In this document: piece after piece, positions 1 through 9,272 of the stretch
Layout of the letters: every line of letters starts with the position of its first letter
How positions within the stretch are numbered: position 1 is the first letter of the stretch
Origin: an uncultured Oscillospiraceae bacterium
GTDB taxonomy: Bacteria > Bacillota > Clostridia > Oscillospirales > Ruminococcaceae
Assembly: GCA_949743955.1 (NCBI GenBank)
Contig: CATJVQ010000029.1
Location: forward strand, 1 to 64,000
Reading direction: 5' to 3'
Length of the DNA stretch: 64,000 nucleotides
The notes under the pieces: generated by a model
Told to the model about the DNA's origin: nothing
The model's input: only the letters and a program-made list of their open reading frames with translations
Database searches by the model: none
Made by a program: the position numbers and the translations under genes

Positions 1-83
1 CTCTTGCCGACGGCGGAGTTGTTCATGCCCAGCTGACGGAATGCGTTCATCGCCATGATGTTGCTTCTTACGACCATTCCCAT
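1..83 (-). CDS. hag: Flagellin, N-terminal fragment (continues beyond left edge)
   Basis: Reverse-strand translation MGMVVRSNIMAMNAFRQLGMNNSAVGK matches the conserved flagellin N-terminus; SD GGAGGT precedes the ATG. Confidence 0.9.
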   Translation of the reverse strand, partial: MGMVVRSNIMAMNAFRQLGMNNSAVGK

Positions 84-90
84 TACAAAT

Positions 91-130
91 ACCTCCATGT
101 GGTTGGACCCAAAAGGACATCCATGTCCTT
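91..130 (-). promoter_or_regulatory. Candidate CsrA-binding sites in the hag leader (hairpin AAGGACA-UGGA-UGUCCUU plus a second GGA overlapping the SD)
   Basis: Perfect 7-bp stem with GGA in the loop (113-130) and ACAUGGAGGU at the SD (91-100); fliW and csrA are encoded at 42 kb. Confidence 0.7.
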
Positions 131-338
131 CCGTTTTAGGGGTCGCTGTTGTTTGTGTTCTTCTCTTATATCTCAACACGAACGCGGCCAAACCCCGTAC
201 GCAGGTAGCCACGCTCATGCTGCGACCATTGTGTCCCGGCGGCTGACGCTAAAAAATCCAGCCGCCCTATTTCTTGTTTAAAAGACACAGAAATGAAAAA
301 GCAATAGGCGTTGAATGAAATTTGCTCTTCAACCTAAA

Positions 339-365
339 TAATCGTCCGTGTCCCCGAAAAGTAAA
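339..365 (-). promoter_or_regulatory. Sigma-28-type promoter for hag
   Basis: TTTACTTT-N11-GACGATTA on the minus strand; same layout as the fliD promoter in this window. Confidence 0.6.
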
Positions 366-440
366 TAGGGCGGCGGGAAAATTTCTTTGCTGCCGGAAAC
401 TTTCCTGCCGCCCCCGCGGAAACGGATTTTCCCGGGGAAA

Positions 441-731
441 TTACTCCTCCCAGTCGCAGAACGCGCGCTCGGCGATGACAGTGTGAATATACGTGCGGAC
501 CTTGGCGTGTTCAGGGTGGTTCTGGTAGATGAGGAGTGCGGAGCGGCTCTCGAAGGCGGTCGAGAGGCAGAGATCGAACCCATCGAACGCGGTGGCGACA
601 TGCACCTCCATGAGCCCCGGCACGACACCGGCCAGCGCCTCGAGCCCTGATTTAATGCGGCTGATGGCAGCCTCCTTTTCTGCCGCGGACGGGAACTCGA
701 CGAGCTTCCACATAACGATGTGCCTGACCAT
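441..731 (-). CDS. Dabb family (stress-responsive A/B barrel) protein
   Basis: MVRHIVMWKL...GLMEVHVATAFDGFDLCLSTAFESRSALLIYQNHPEHAKV pattern. Confidence 0.8.
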   Translation of the reverse strand: MVRHIVMWKLVEFPSAAEKEAAISRIKSGLEALAGVVPGLMEVHVATAFDGFDLCLSTAFESRSALLIYQNHPEHAKVRTYIHTVIAERAFCDWEE

Positions 732-796
732 AAAAATCATCCTTTCTGCATCTGGTTCATTAGTTTAGAGATATAGAGATAAGCTGAAGACAGAAC

Positions 797-2305
797 TTAT
801 GACTGCCCGGGCAGCCCGGACGAGCGGTACTGAAGCGCCTCGGCGATATGCCCGCGTTCGATCCCCTCGCTCCCCTCGAGATCGGCGACAGTGCGCGCCA
901 CCCGGAGCACGCGGTCAAACGCCCGCGCGGAGAGGGAGAGCGTATCGTAGGCGGACTGGAGGAGGCGCTGGGCATCGGAGGAGAGGGAGCAGCATTCGCG
1001 CAGGACGCCGGACGGAAGCAGCGCATTGCAGACACCGCCGCGCCGGCGCTGCCGTTCCCTAGCCGCGAGGACACGTTCGCGCACCATGGCGCTGCTCTCG
1101 CCGGGGGCGGAGGAGGCGAGGTGGTGAAAATCGACAGGCATCACCTGGCAGTGCAGATCGATGCGGTCAAGCAGCGGCCCGCTCACGCGCGCGGCATAGG
1201 CGGCGGCGCGGGCGGGGGAGCAGGTGCATTTGCGGGCAGGATGCCCGCGCCACCCGCAGGGGCAGGGGTTCATCGCGGCGGCGAGCATGAAGCGCGCGGG
1301 GAAGCGCAGCCGTGCCGCGGCGCGGGAGATGGTGATTTCCCCGCTCTCAAGGGGCTGGCGCAGGGCTTCAAGGGCGGGGCGGGAAAACTCAGGCAGTTCG
1401 TCGAGAAAGAGGACGCCGTGATGCGCGAGCGAGATTTCACCCGGCCGCGGGACGCTTCCGCCGCCCGTGAGCCCGGCGGGGGAGACAGAGTGGTGCGGCG
1501 CGCGGAACGGGCGGTGCGTGAGCAGCGGCGCGCCGGCGGGGAGAAGGCCGGCCGCGGAATAGACACGGGTGGCCTCCATCGCCTCCTCAAACGAGAGCGG
1601 GGGCAGAATACCGGGGAGGCGGGCGGCTATCATGCTCTTCCCGCTCCCGGGCGGGCCGACAAACAGGAGATTATGCCCTCCCGCGGCGGCAATTTCGGCG
1701 GCGCGGCGGGCAAACGCCTGGCCGCGCACGTCGCGAAAATCGGGTACGTCTGCAAGGGAGGAGGCGGTATCCGCCGGGCGGGCAGGCGGGATACGCGCGG
1801 CGCCGGTGAGGTGGGCGATGAGCTGCGGCACGTCCCGCACTGGATAGACGTCGATGCCGTCCACGAGCGCGCCCTCGGCGGCGTTTGCTTCGGGCAGGAA
1901 CACGCTGTGGAGCCCCATCCGTTTCGCTTCGAGCACCATCGAGAGCGCCCCGCACTGGGGGCGGACTTCGCCGGAGAGCGAGAGCTCGCCGAAAAAGGCG
2001 CACCCATCACAGCCGGCGGAGAGCAGATCCGCCGCGAGAAGGACGCCCACCAGAATCGGCAGATCGTAAAGCGTGCCAATTTTGCGCACGTCGGCCGGGG
2101 CCAGGTTGACGACGATCCGCCCGTTCGGCAGCGCCAGAGAGCAGTTGGCCATTGCCGCCCGTACCCGGTCGCGCGATTCGCGCACTGTCGTGTCCGGCAG
2201 GCCCACGACCTCAAAAATCGGGAGCCCGCGGTGAAAGTCTACCTCCACCGCCACCGGATAGGCGTCTATACCCAGGATCCCCAGGCTGTTAATCTGTGCG
2301 AACAT
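797..2305 (-). CDS. comM: YifB/ComM family Mg-chelatase-like AAA+ ATPase
   Basis: MFAQINSLGILGIDAYPVAVEVDFHRGLPIFEVVGLPDTTVRESRDRVRAA; Walker A GPPGSGKSM; NPCPCGW motif. Confidence 0.93.
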   Translation of the reverse strand: MFAQINSLGILGIDAYPVAVEVDFHRGLPIFEVVGLPDTTVRESRDRVRAAMANCSLALPNGRIVVNLAPADVRKIGTLYDLPILVGVLLAADLLSAGCDGCAFFGELSLSGEVRPQCGALSMVLEAKRMGLHSVFLPEANAAEGALVDGIDVYPVRDVPQLIAHLTGAARIPPARPADTASSLADVPDFRDVRGQAFARRAAEIAAAGGHNLLFVGPPGSGKSMIAARLPGILPPLSFEEAMEATRVYSAAGLLPAGAPLLTHRPFRAPHHSVSPAGLTGGGSVPRPGEISLAHHGVLFLDELPEFSRPALEALRQPLESGEITISRAAARLRFPARFMLAAAMNPCPCGWRGHPARKCTCSPARAAAYAARVSGPLLDRIDLHCQVMPVDFHHLASSAPGESSAMVRERVLAARERQRRRGGVCNALLPSGVLRECCSLSSDAQRLLQSAYDTLSLSARAFDRVLRVARTVADLEGSEGIERGHIAEALQYRSSGLPGQS

Positions 2306-4811
2306 CGTCTTCCCCCTCCGGTTCTTCCGGGATCTCCGCTTCGCTGTCCGGCGCATCGCCTGTCTTTTCCGGGAAGTCCGCGGGCATATCCGCCTCTTCG
2401 GCGAGGGCAGCGTGCGGATTAAAGCGGAAGTGCGGGCGGAACGTATCGCAGAGATCATACGAGCGCGCGGGCTGCTGCGCCAGCGGCGGCAGGCGGCGGC
2501 CGATCAGGAGCAGGGCGGCATAGAGGAGGAGCCCTGTGAGGGTGAGCAGCGCGCCGGGGATGAGGCCGGGGGCAAGGTACGTGAAGCGGACAACCGCGTT
2601 CCCCGCGTTCACCGGGACACCGCAGAAGCCGCCGTTGACCTTGAGCACCCGTGTCGGGACGCCGTTGACTGTCGCGCTCCAGCCCTTGTCGTAGGGGACA
2701 GAGTAGAACACGACGCAGTCCGTATCCGGGGAGAGGGTGCTCGTGAAGCCGCGATTGTCGCGGGAGAAGGAGTCCGCCGCGTTCTCGCGCAGGCGGCGCA
2801 CGTCCTGCAAATAACGGATCTCGTCGAGGTCGGCGGCGTCCTCGCTGTCCACGCGGTCGATGATCTGGATGATTCCCCGCACGTCCTCGTCCTCAATAAG
2901 CACGCCCCGGTGCAGGAGCCGGACCCGCTCGCTCTCCGGCGTGCCGTTCCACTGCGTGCGGGTGACATAGCGATCGTAGCACAGGCCCATGGGGAGATAG
3001 TTGTCGTTCTGGTAGATGTTGAAGCCGAGCTGGGAATCGTAGTAGGAGAAGTAGGCTGTCGAGGGCTGGTTAAAGTCCTCCTCGTCCTCATCGACGAACA
3101 GCCACTTGACGCTTAACAGCGAGCGCAGCTCATAAAACTCCGGCTGCGGCTTGGAGGAGACATCCCGCTTGACGCCAACAGAGGGATAGAACTCCATCAG
3201 CGACACCGGCACGATGCTGTGAAACGCCTGGATGTTGGGCAGTCCCCAGAACATGCCGAGGTTATCCATTGAGTCATAGAGGTCGGCGCGGGCGAATTCC
3301 CCTTCTGTCACGGGCAGGGAGGGGGACTGGTTGAGGGCGGTTTCGCGCATCCAGTCGCGCTCGTTGGAGTGCAGGCGCCCCATCGTGATCATGGTGACAC
3401 TGTATATGATGCACATCCCGCCTAGAGCGATGCCGTAGCGCCGCAGAGGGCTGCCGCCGCGCCTGTCCTGCCCGCACCGGAGCGCCCAGACGAACGCACA
3501 CAGCGATATGGCGACAATGGCCGCATAGATCCAGAAGCGCTCGGGGTATGTGGAGAGGCCGATGGTCCATTCGCCGTCGGCATCGTCGGGCGTGAGGCCG
3601 ACAGCGAGGATAACGGCGCCGCATACACAGGCCGTGATGCGTACCCCGCGCCAGACGGGGGCGCTCCTGTCCCTTTCCCACCGCTCGAGGGCGAGGGTGC
3701 TCGCAAGAGCCATCAGGAGGAGCGGCATATAGAACCAGCGGGCGTAGTAGGAGTGGTTGAGGAGGATAAAGAGGGAATTGAGCCCTGGAACCATCGCAAT
3801 GACGAGGCAGGTATAGAGCATCCTTTTCAGCCAGCTTTTGGGGGACGAGAGAAGATAGGCGATGACAAGACTCGGCCCCACCATCGGCAGCCAGGCGCTT
3901 AAAGACGCCCACTTGGCCCCGTGATCAGGGAACATGTTGGGGCGGGAGGGGATGTCCGGCGGGAAGAAGAGGCTCGCGAGGATAGCGGGCGGGCGCTGGC
4001 CGTGCCCATAGACCCAGAAGTCCCAGCCCCAGAGGAGGTTATCGGACGTCGTGCGCGGGTTGCCGAGGATGGCGAGCACCGACGGAAGCAGTGCCGCTCC
4101 GGCGATCATCACGCCGAAGACAGCCTCCAGCGAGAGGGAGACGAATTTGCGCACGGTCATGTCCCACCCGCGCGAGACGGTGCGCACAAGCACATACAGC
4201 ATGACGAAAACGGCCACGCCGATAAAGAACCAGTAGTTGATGGCCGCGTTCGCCGCGACGGTCAGGGCGAAGAGGCCGCGCCGCCCGTCCACGACGAGCA
4301 GCTCGAGGGCGTAGAGCACAAGCGGGAAGACGACATAGGCCTCATGGAAGTGGTTAAAAAAGACATTGTACGTCGCCCAGCCGGAGAAGGCGTAGAGGAG
4401 GCTGCCGAGCACGGCGTAGCGGCGGTCCTCGGTGAAGCGGGAGAGGAACAGGGAGGCCGCCGCGGCGGCGCATGCTGTCTTCAGCACGAGCAGCGGGGCC
4501 ATGAAGTAGGGCGTCCACTCGGTGGGGAACGGGAGTGTCAGCCAGAAGAAGGGGCTGAAAAGGTTATAGAAGCTGTATGACCCGATAAAGTTGACACCGA
4601 GATCCGTGTACCAGTTCCAGAATATGTCCCCGCTTCGGATGGCGCGGTGGACAAGCTGGTAGAACGGGATCTGCTGAACGTTGAAATCGCCGTAATAGAA
4701 AAACAGGCCGTGGTCCAGAATGACGAACGGAAGAAAGATGCCGGCGGCGATGGCCAGCGCAAGCAGAAAAGACTGCCGGCACGCACGGCGCGGGGTATAC
4801 TCCAGGTTCAA
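2289..4811 (-). CDS. YfhO family polytopic membrane protein
   Basis: 840 aa with many TM segments; GLFFYYGDFNVQQIPFYQLVHRAIRSGDIFWNWYTDLGVNFIGSYSFY is typical of YfhO. Confidence 0.85.
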   Translation of the reverse strand: MNLEYTPRRACRQSFLLALAIAAGIFLPFVILDHGLFFYYGDFNVQQIPFYQLVHRAIRSGDIFWNWYTDLGVNFIGSYSFYNLFSPFFWLTLPFPTEWTPYFMAPLLVLKTACAAAAASLFLSRFTEDRRYAVLGSLLYAFSGWATYNVFFNHFHEAYVVFPLVLYALELLVVDGRRGLFALTVAANAAINYWFFIGVAVFVMLYVLVRTVSRGWDMTVRKFVSLSLEAVFGVMIAGAALLPSVLAILGNPRTTSDNLLWGWDFWVYGHGQRPPAILASLFFPPDIPSRPNMFPDHGAKWASLSAWLPMVGPSLVIAYLLSSPKSWLKRMLYTCLVIAMVPGLNSLFILLNHSYYARWFYMPLLLMALASTLALERWERDRSAPVWRGVRITACVCGAVILAVGLTPDDADGEWTIGLSTYPERFWIYAAIVAISLCAFVWALRCGQDRRGGSPLRRYGIALGGMCIIYSVTMITMGRLHSNERDWMRETALNQSPSLPVTEGEFARADLYDSMDNLGMFWGLPNIQAFHSIVPVSLMEFYPSVGVKRDVSSKPQPEFYELRSLLSVKWLFVDEDEEDFNQPSTAYFSYYDSQLGFNIYQNDNYLPMGLCYDRYVTRTQWNGTPESERVRLLHRGVLIEDEDVRGIIQIIDRVDSEDAADLDEIRYLQDVRRLRENAADSFSRDNRGFTSTLSPDTDCVVFYSVPYDKGWSATVNGVPTRVLKVNGGFCGVPVNAGNAVVRFTYLAPGLIPGALLTLTGLLLYAALLLIGRRLPPLAQQPARSYDLCDTFRPHFRFNPHAALAEEADMPADFPEKTGDAPDSEAEIPEEPEGEDDVRTD

Positions 4812-4869
4812 GAAGGAATCACATTCTTTCTGTTGGGGATATTGGCCTCATTCGCATATAGGAAAAACT

Positions 4870-4953
4870 GCTTTGTGGTATAATTGGCCGTGCCCGTAGG
4901 GCGGCCAAATAGATCGGGTATAATAACCGCTTGCGGTTATTATACCACAAAGC
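4870..4953. repeat. Palindromic interspersed element, copy 1
   Basis: Outer 15-bp inverted repeat GCTTTGTGGTATAAT/ATTATACCACAAAGC, inner TTGGCC..GCCCGTAGGGCGGCCAA and GGTATAATAACCGC/GCGGTTATTATACC; related copies at 28354-28516. Confidence 0.8.
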
Positions 4954-5093
4954 GGAAGGGTTTGGATCGCCCGGTTTCAAAAACGCACATTTTTTTGGAA
5001 GAAACGGTGAGAAGGCGATATTTTGCCCCGCGGCGGGCACAATAGGTTTGCGTCTATAAAAACAGGCAGAAGGCTCAAAAGGGGGAAGAAAGA

Positions 5094-5546
5094 TTGGCGC
5101 AGAAAAAGATAACGCAGCAGGCGTATCAGGAGATGACAAAGCAGGCGTCCCCGCCGACACGCAGCTATCTGACCATCCCGACGGCATTCGCTGTGGGCGG
5201 ACTCATCTGTGTCCTAGGGCAGGCGCTCCTGGGGATTTACCAGTCGATGGGGCTCGAGAAGGACGCGGCCGGTACGGCCGTGAGCGTGACACTCGTGTTC
5301 CTCTCCGCGCTCTTTACGGGGCTTAAGCTTTACGATAAGCTCGCCAAATATGCCGGCGCCGGTACGCTCGTGCCCATCACGGGCTTTGCCAACGCGATGG
5401 TCTCCCCGGCGCTGGAGTTTAAGAGCGAAGGGCTTGTACTGGGGCTGGGGGCGAAGCTGTTCACCATTGCCGGGCCGGTGATCGTTTACGGCGTATCGGC
5501 GGCGGCGCTGTATGGCGTTATCGCCTATCTGTTCGGGCTGTATTGA
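5094..5546 (+). CDS. spoVAC: Stage V sporulation protein AC
   Basis: TTG start; PTAFAVGGLICVLGQALLGIYQ...YAGAGTLVPITGFANAMVSPALEFKSEG; operon with spoVAD/AE. Confidence 0.92.
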   Translation: MAQKKITQQAYQEMTKQASPPTRSYLTIPTAFAVGGLICVLGQALLGIYQSMGLEKDAAGTAVSVTLVFLSALFTGLKLYDKLAKYAGAGTLVPITGFANAMVSPALEFKSEGLVLGLGAKLFTIAGPVIVYGVSAAALYGVIAYLFGLY

Positions 5547-5579
5547 CACCCGGACGGGCTTCATAAAGGAGGGAATCAA

Positions 5580-6605
5580 GTGCCGGCCAGAATCGGAAAA
5601 TATACCACCCGCCTGGACCGTTCGCCGAGCGTAGTATCGTTTGCGTCGGTGGTGTCGAAGAAGGAGTCGGAGGGGCCGCTGGGCGCATGCTTCGACGTGG
5701 TGAATCAGGACACCGCCTTCGGGGAGAAGACCTGGGAAAAGGCGGAGAGCCGCATGCAGGAGACAGCCGTGCAGAAAGCGCTCGAGAAGGGCGGGCTGTC
5801 CGCGGGGGACATCGACTATATCTTTGCCGGGGATCTGCTCAACCAGTGCATCAGCTCGACCTACGGGATCAGAGCGACAGGGATACCGTTTTTCGGCCTG
5901 TTCGGGGCCTGCTCCACGATGGCGGAGGGCCTGGCCTTAAGCGGGCTGTTTGTCGAAGGGAAGCTGGCAGAGCGGGCGATGGCGGCGACATCGAGCCATT
6001 TCTGTTCAGCGGAGCGTCAGTTCCGTTTTCCGCTCGAATACGGCGGGCAGCGTACGCCCACAAGCCAGTGGACGGTGACGGGCGCGGGCGCGGCCATCGT
6101 GGGAGAGAAGGGGCAGCCGCCGTATCTGCGGCATGTCTGCATCGGAACGATTGAGGACATGGGGGTCACGGACATGAACAACATGGGCGCGGCCATGGCA
6201 CCTGCGGCGGCGGCGACGTTTTCACGCTTCTTTGAGGACACCCACACGTCGCCGGAAAACTATGACCTCATCCTCACGGGAGATCTCGGGAAGGTGGGGA
6301 GCGAACTGCTTGGGAAGCTGCTCCGGGAGAAGGGGTACAATCTGGAGGGGCGCCACAATGACTGCGGGCTGATGATCTATGATCTCGAACATCAGGACGT
6401 GGGGGCCGGGGGCTCCGGCTGCGGGTGCAGCGCGAGCGTGCTGTGCTCCGCGATTCTCACCCGAATCAGGGAGGGGGCCCTGCGTGAAGTCCTCTTCGCG
6501 GCGACCGGCGCGCTCATGAGCCCCACGAGCGTACAGCAGGGGGAGAGCATCCCGGGCATCGCGCATCTGGTGCATATTTCGTCGCAGCCGGAAGGGGGAT
6601 GCTGA
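5580..6605 (+). CDS. spoVAD: Stage V sporulation protein AD
   Basis: Thiolase-like fold; DYIFAGDLLNQCISSTYGIR, GACSTMAEGLALSG. Confidence 0.93.
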   Translation: MPARIGKYTTRLDRSPSVVSFASVVSKKESEGPLGACFDVVNQDTAFGEKTWEKAESRMQETAVQKALEKGGLSAGDIDYIFAGDLLNQCISSTYGIRATGIPFFGLFGACSTMAEGLALSGLFVEGKLAERAMAATSSHFCSAERQFRFPLEYGGQRTPTSQWTVTGAGAAIVGEKGQPPYLRHVCIGTIEDMGVTDMNNMGAAMAPAAAATFSRFFEDTHTSPENYDLILTGDLGKVGSELLGKLLREKGYNLEGRHNDCGLMIYDLEHQDVGAGGSGCGCSASVLCSAILTRIREGALREVLFAATGALMSPTSVQQGESIPGIAHLVHISSQPEGGC

Positions 6606-6609
6606 TTGT

Positions 6610-6969
6610 ATGGAAATGTATCTCAAGGCATTTCTCATCGGAGGGCTTATCTGCGCTGTCGGGCAGGTGCTCATCGACTACACGGGGCTGACCCCGGCCA
6701 GGATCCTGGTGTCGTTCGTTGTCGCGGGCGTGGCGCTCGGGGCCCTCGGGCTCTACCAGCCTCTGATCGACTTCGCCGGAGCGGGCGCTACCGTGCCGCT
6801 GACCGGGTTCGGCGCGTTACTTGCCAAAGGCACCGTGGAAGCCATCCGCGAGGACGGGATGCTCGGCATCCTCTCCGGGGGCCTCAGCGCGGCGGGAGCG
6901 GGCATCGGAGCGGCTGTCGTCTTCGGCTTTCTGACAGCGCTTATCTTTAAGCCCGGCGACAAAATGTGA
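6610..6969 (+). CDS. spoVAE: Stage V sporulation protein AE (AEb type)
   Basis: KAFLIGGLICAVGQVLIDYTGLTPARILVSFVVAGVALGALGLYQPLIDFAGAGATVPLTGFG. Confidence 0.92.
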   Translation: MEMYLKAFLIGGLICAVGQVLIDYTGLTPARILVSFVVAGVALGALGLYQPLIDFAGAGATVPLTGFGALLAKGTVEAIREDGMLGILSGGLSAAGAGIGAAVVFGFLTALIFKPGDKM

Positions 6970-6980
6970 GCCGTCCCGCG

Positions 6981-7009
6981 ATAACAATATCCCCGCCCAC
7001 TGCTATAAT
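6981..7009 (+). promoter_or_regulatory. Promoter converging on the small peptide at 7096-7158 (candidate antitoxin RNA promoter)
   Basis: ATAACA-N17-TATAAT with extended TG (TGCTATAAT). Confidence 0.5.
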
Positions 7010-7037
7010 AAAATCAGGCGGCCCCCCAAAAAAATTG

Positions 7038-7080
7038 CGGAAACAACCGGCAATCTTGGGGAGAAAGACGGTTGTTTCCG
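7038..7080 (-). terminator. Intrinsic terminator of the small peptide transcript
   Basis: Perfect 12-bp inverted repeat CGGAAACAACCG/CGGTTGTTTCCG followed on the minus strand by CAATTTTTTT. Confidence 0.65.
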
Positions 7081-7095
7081 TGTTTTATACGGAAA

Positions 7096-7158
7096 CTATT
7101 TCTTCTTGATAATTACGTAAATCGTAATGCCCAAGGAGACTGCTTCGAGGATTACCAT
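7096..7158 (-). CDS. Small hydrophobic peptide, holin-like/type I toxin-like (MVILEAVSLGITIYVIIKKK)
   Basis: 20-aa ORF with hydrophobic core and Lys tail, convergent promoter and terminator; resembles Hol-Tox-type peptides by pattern only. Confidence 0.5.
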   Translation of the reverse strand: MVILEAVSLGITIYVIIKKK

Positions 7159-7290
7159 TGTGGAGGCAAAAAGCCCCTCATAACGAAGAAATCTTCGTTG
7201 GCAACAAGCAAAGTGGTCTGCCTGCCGTTGACTGTACAGCGCCCATGTCTCTTAGTTCACCGCATTTTTCTTTCACTGGCAACAGGAAAA

Positions 7291-7321
7291 GCTCCCTTTC
7301 TCGAGAGAGAAAGGGAGCTTT
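7291..7321 (-). terminator. Intrinsic terminator
   Basis: AAAAGCTCCCTTTCTC/GAGAAAGGGAGCTTTTT. Confidence 0.75.
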
Positions 7322-7345
7322 TTGCGGACAGAGGATTTTGTACGC

Positions 7346-7894
7346 TTACACTGCGCGCAGAAGCTGGCGGCGGGCCTCGTCGCCGCAGCCGTTTTCGATG
7401 CAGAATTCGCGCAGGGCGTCGATTTCGCTCGACCAGTCGCTCTCGTCGGCGAGAAAGTGTTCGTGTCCCACGGGGAAATCGGGGAGCGTGTCGATCTGGG
7501 CCCCCAGGGACGGGTAACGCGTGCGCAGGCGGGATTTGACGTCCGCCGGCTGGAGGTATGCCAGCCCCGCCAGCGCGTGCAGATCGTGCCGGACGGCGGG
7601 GAGCAGATCCCCGGGCGGCAGCCCGCGCGACGAGAGCTGGGTAAAGACATTGCTGTCATACAGCACGGCGCTGTATATGTAGTCACACAGGGACATGTCC
7701 GCCTCCTGAAGCGTGTGCAGGACGGAGCCGTAGCAGGCGGCGGCCTGTAAGGGGGGCATATCGTCCCCCAAGAGGCGCATCAGGTTCTCCACGACGCTGT
7801 TCTTAAGCAGCGTGCGGTATACGGACAGTGAACGCAGCGAAAACAGTAGCGCGGCGTCTTCCAGGGCGGGGACGGGCGGGTTGGATGTGCTCAT
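7346..7894 (-). CDS. Conserved hypothetical protein
   Basis: 182-aa ORF, good codon structure, terminator hairpin at 7291-7320 downstream. Confidence 0.7.
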   Translation of the reverse strand: MSTSNPPVPALEDAALLFSLRSLSVYRTLLKNSVVENLMRLLGDDMPPLQAAACYGSVLHTLQEADMSLCDYIYSAVLYDSNVFTQLSSRGLPPGDLLPAVRHDLHALAGLAYLQPADVKSRLRTRYPSLGAQIDTLPDFPVGHEHFLADESDWSSEIDALREFCIENGCGDEARRQLLRAV

Positions 7895-8015
7895 TTCTGG
7901 ACTCCTCTCCTAAACGGGATGTTCTGTCCTTTATTGTACGCCCTGCCTGCCCCGCGGGTCAAGGAACAAAATCTGCCGCCGCTGGCAGTCTTCACCAACG
8001 GCGGCAGGCTCTATG

Positions 8016-9266
8016 TTATTTTCGGATCTGTGCCTTCCGGGAGAAGAGCCACGCCCCGGTGAAGACACCGCACAACGCGAGGACGGCGAGCAGCACCACT
8101 GTCATGACCAGCGCCTCGGGAAGCGGGGCCTCCTGCGCGGCCTGGACGGGTACGGACGGGATTCCGCCCGTCACAGTGGCTTTGACGCCTGTACGCTGCT
8201 GCGATGGCTTGGACACAGTGGGCACGGCGGACGGCCTTTCCAGTGCGTTCGTCACGGTCGATATATCCGCTGTGTCCGTCGTGCTATCGTCCGCGTCTAT
8301 GATGTCGGCCGCGCCCGTCACAGCCGGCACGGCCGGGGAGAGCGCCGCCGCTTGGATCCCTGCGTCGGGCAGGACGCTGCCAGCGTCCTGGGAGAAGCCG
8401 CCTGTCCCGGCGCTGGGCTTCCCGCTTGTCGTGGTGGGCGGCGGGGTGGCTTCCGGCTTCGTGTCCGGCACAGGCTGGGGCGCGGCGGAGGGGATGTCCT
8501 CCCGCCAGGAATCACCATAGATATCCTCAAGCTCTCTCAGCGGCCAGAAGAGGCGCGTTCCGTCATAGAGGGCGTCCCCGGCGGGGATGAAGATGTCGCC
8601 CCCGCCGTTCCATTCGATGAGGAGGGAGACGCCTGTCCGCTGCTGGAGCGCGCGCATGACGATCTCCGGGAACTTATCGTATCGGCGCGCCTGAACATGG
8701 ATGGTGTCGCCGCTGTCCGCGTTCAGAATTTTGCGGCGGACGGCTTTCCAGAAATCGTATTCCCCGTCCTTAAAGGCGGAGACGGATTCCGTGTCCGAGG
8801 AGGGACGCCGGGGCGGCCGGGGAGGCGGATCGGGACGTTCCCACCGCTCTACAATTACTGTGGCCGCTGGGAACTTCACACTTGGAGAAGTATGATAATT
8901 ATCCTTGATAGAGCTGGAAAAATAGTACGTTCCTTCTTCCCACCGATTATAATTCGGACAGCTCCAGGAAACCGGCACCTTATCCGAATAACCGCCCTCA
9001 AAGGTACAAGATAGTGTTGAGGGCAACCCGATCTCCTTTTCTGGTGTTCCGATGTTGACCCTTTTATAAAAATTGGGATCCGTAACACCAGTGATCATTG
9101 ATGTGCCGACTGTGCCGGGAACAATGATAGGATCTTTATCATTCCCCGCTCCCACTCCCTTGAGAGCGAACATGCAGAGAAACGGGACGGCCAGTAGCAG
9201 GGATAGGGTGCGCAGCAGGGAGCGGCGGGAAGCCTGCGGCTTTTTCATACGCATCATGATGAACAC
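8016..9266 (-). CDS. Exported protein with Pro/Thr-rich linker and C-terminal TM anchor
   Basis: N-terminal signal sequence (SLLLAVPFLCMFALKGVGA), low-complexity central region, C-terminal TM LVMTVVLLAVLALCGVFTGAWLF + basic tail. Confidence 0.75.
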   Translation of the reverse strand: MFIMMRMKKPQASRRSLLRTLSLLLAVPFLCMFALKGVGAGNDKDPIIVPGTVGTSMITGVTDPNFYKRVNIGTPEKEIGLPSTLSCTFEGGYSDKVPVSWSCPNYNRWEEGTYYFSSSIKDNYHTSPSVKFPAATVIVERWERPDPPPRPPRRPSSDTESVSAFKDGEYDFWKAVRRKILNADSGDTIHVQARRYDKFPEIVMRALQQRTGVSLLIEWNGGGDIFIPAGDALYDGTRLFWPLRELEDIYGDSWREDIPSAAPQPVPDTKPEATPPPTTTSGKPSAGTGGFSQDAGSVLPDAGIQAAALSPAVPAVTGAADIIDADDSTTDTADISTVTNALERPSAVPTVSKPSQQRTGVKATVTGGIPSVPVQAAQEAPLPEALVMTVVLLAVLALCGVFTGAWLFSRKAQIRK

Positions 9267-9272
9267 CTCCGT

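Noticed and set aside
848-2422. 524-aa plus-strand ORF
   Set aside because: Antisense to the YifB/ComM gene; Gly/Arg-rich shadow translation
8016-8200. LPEAL + hydrophobic segment + basic tail at the C-terminus of the exported protein as a sortase signal
   Set aside because: Lacks the Thr-Gly of LPxTG and the NPxTx of class B; more simply a TM anchor
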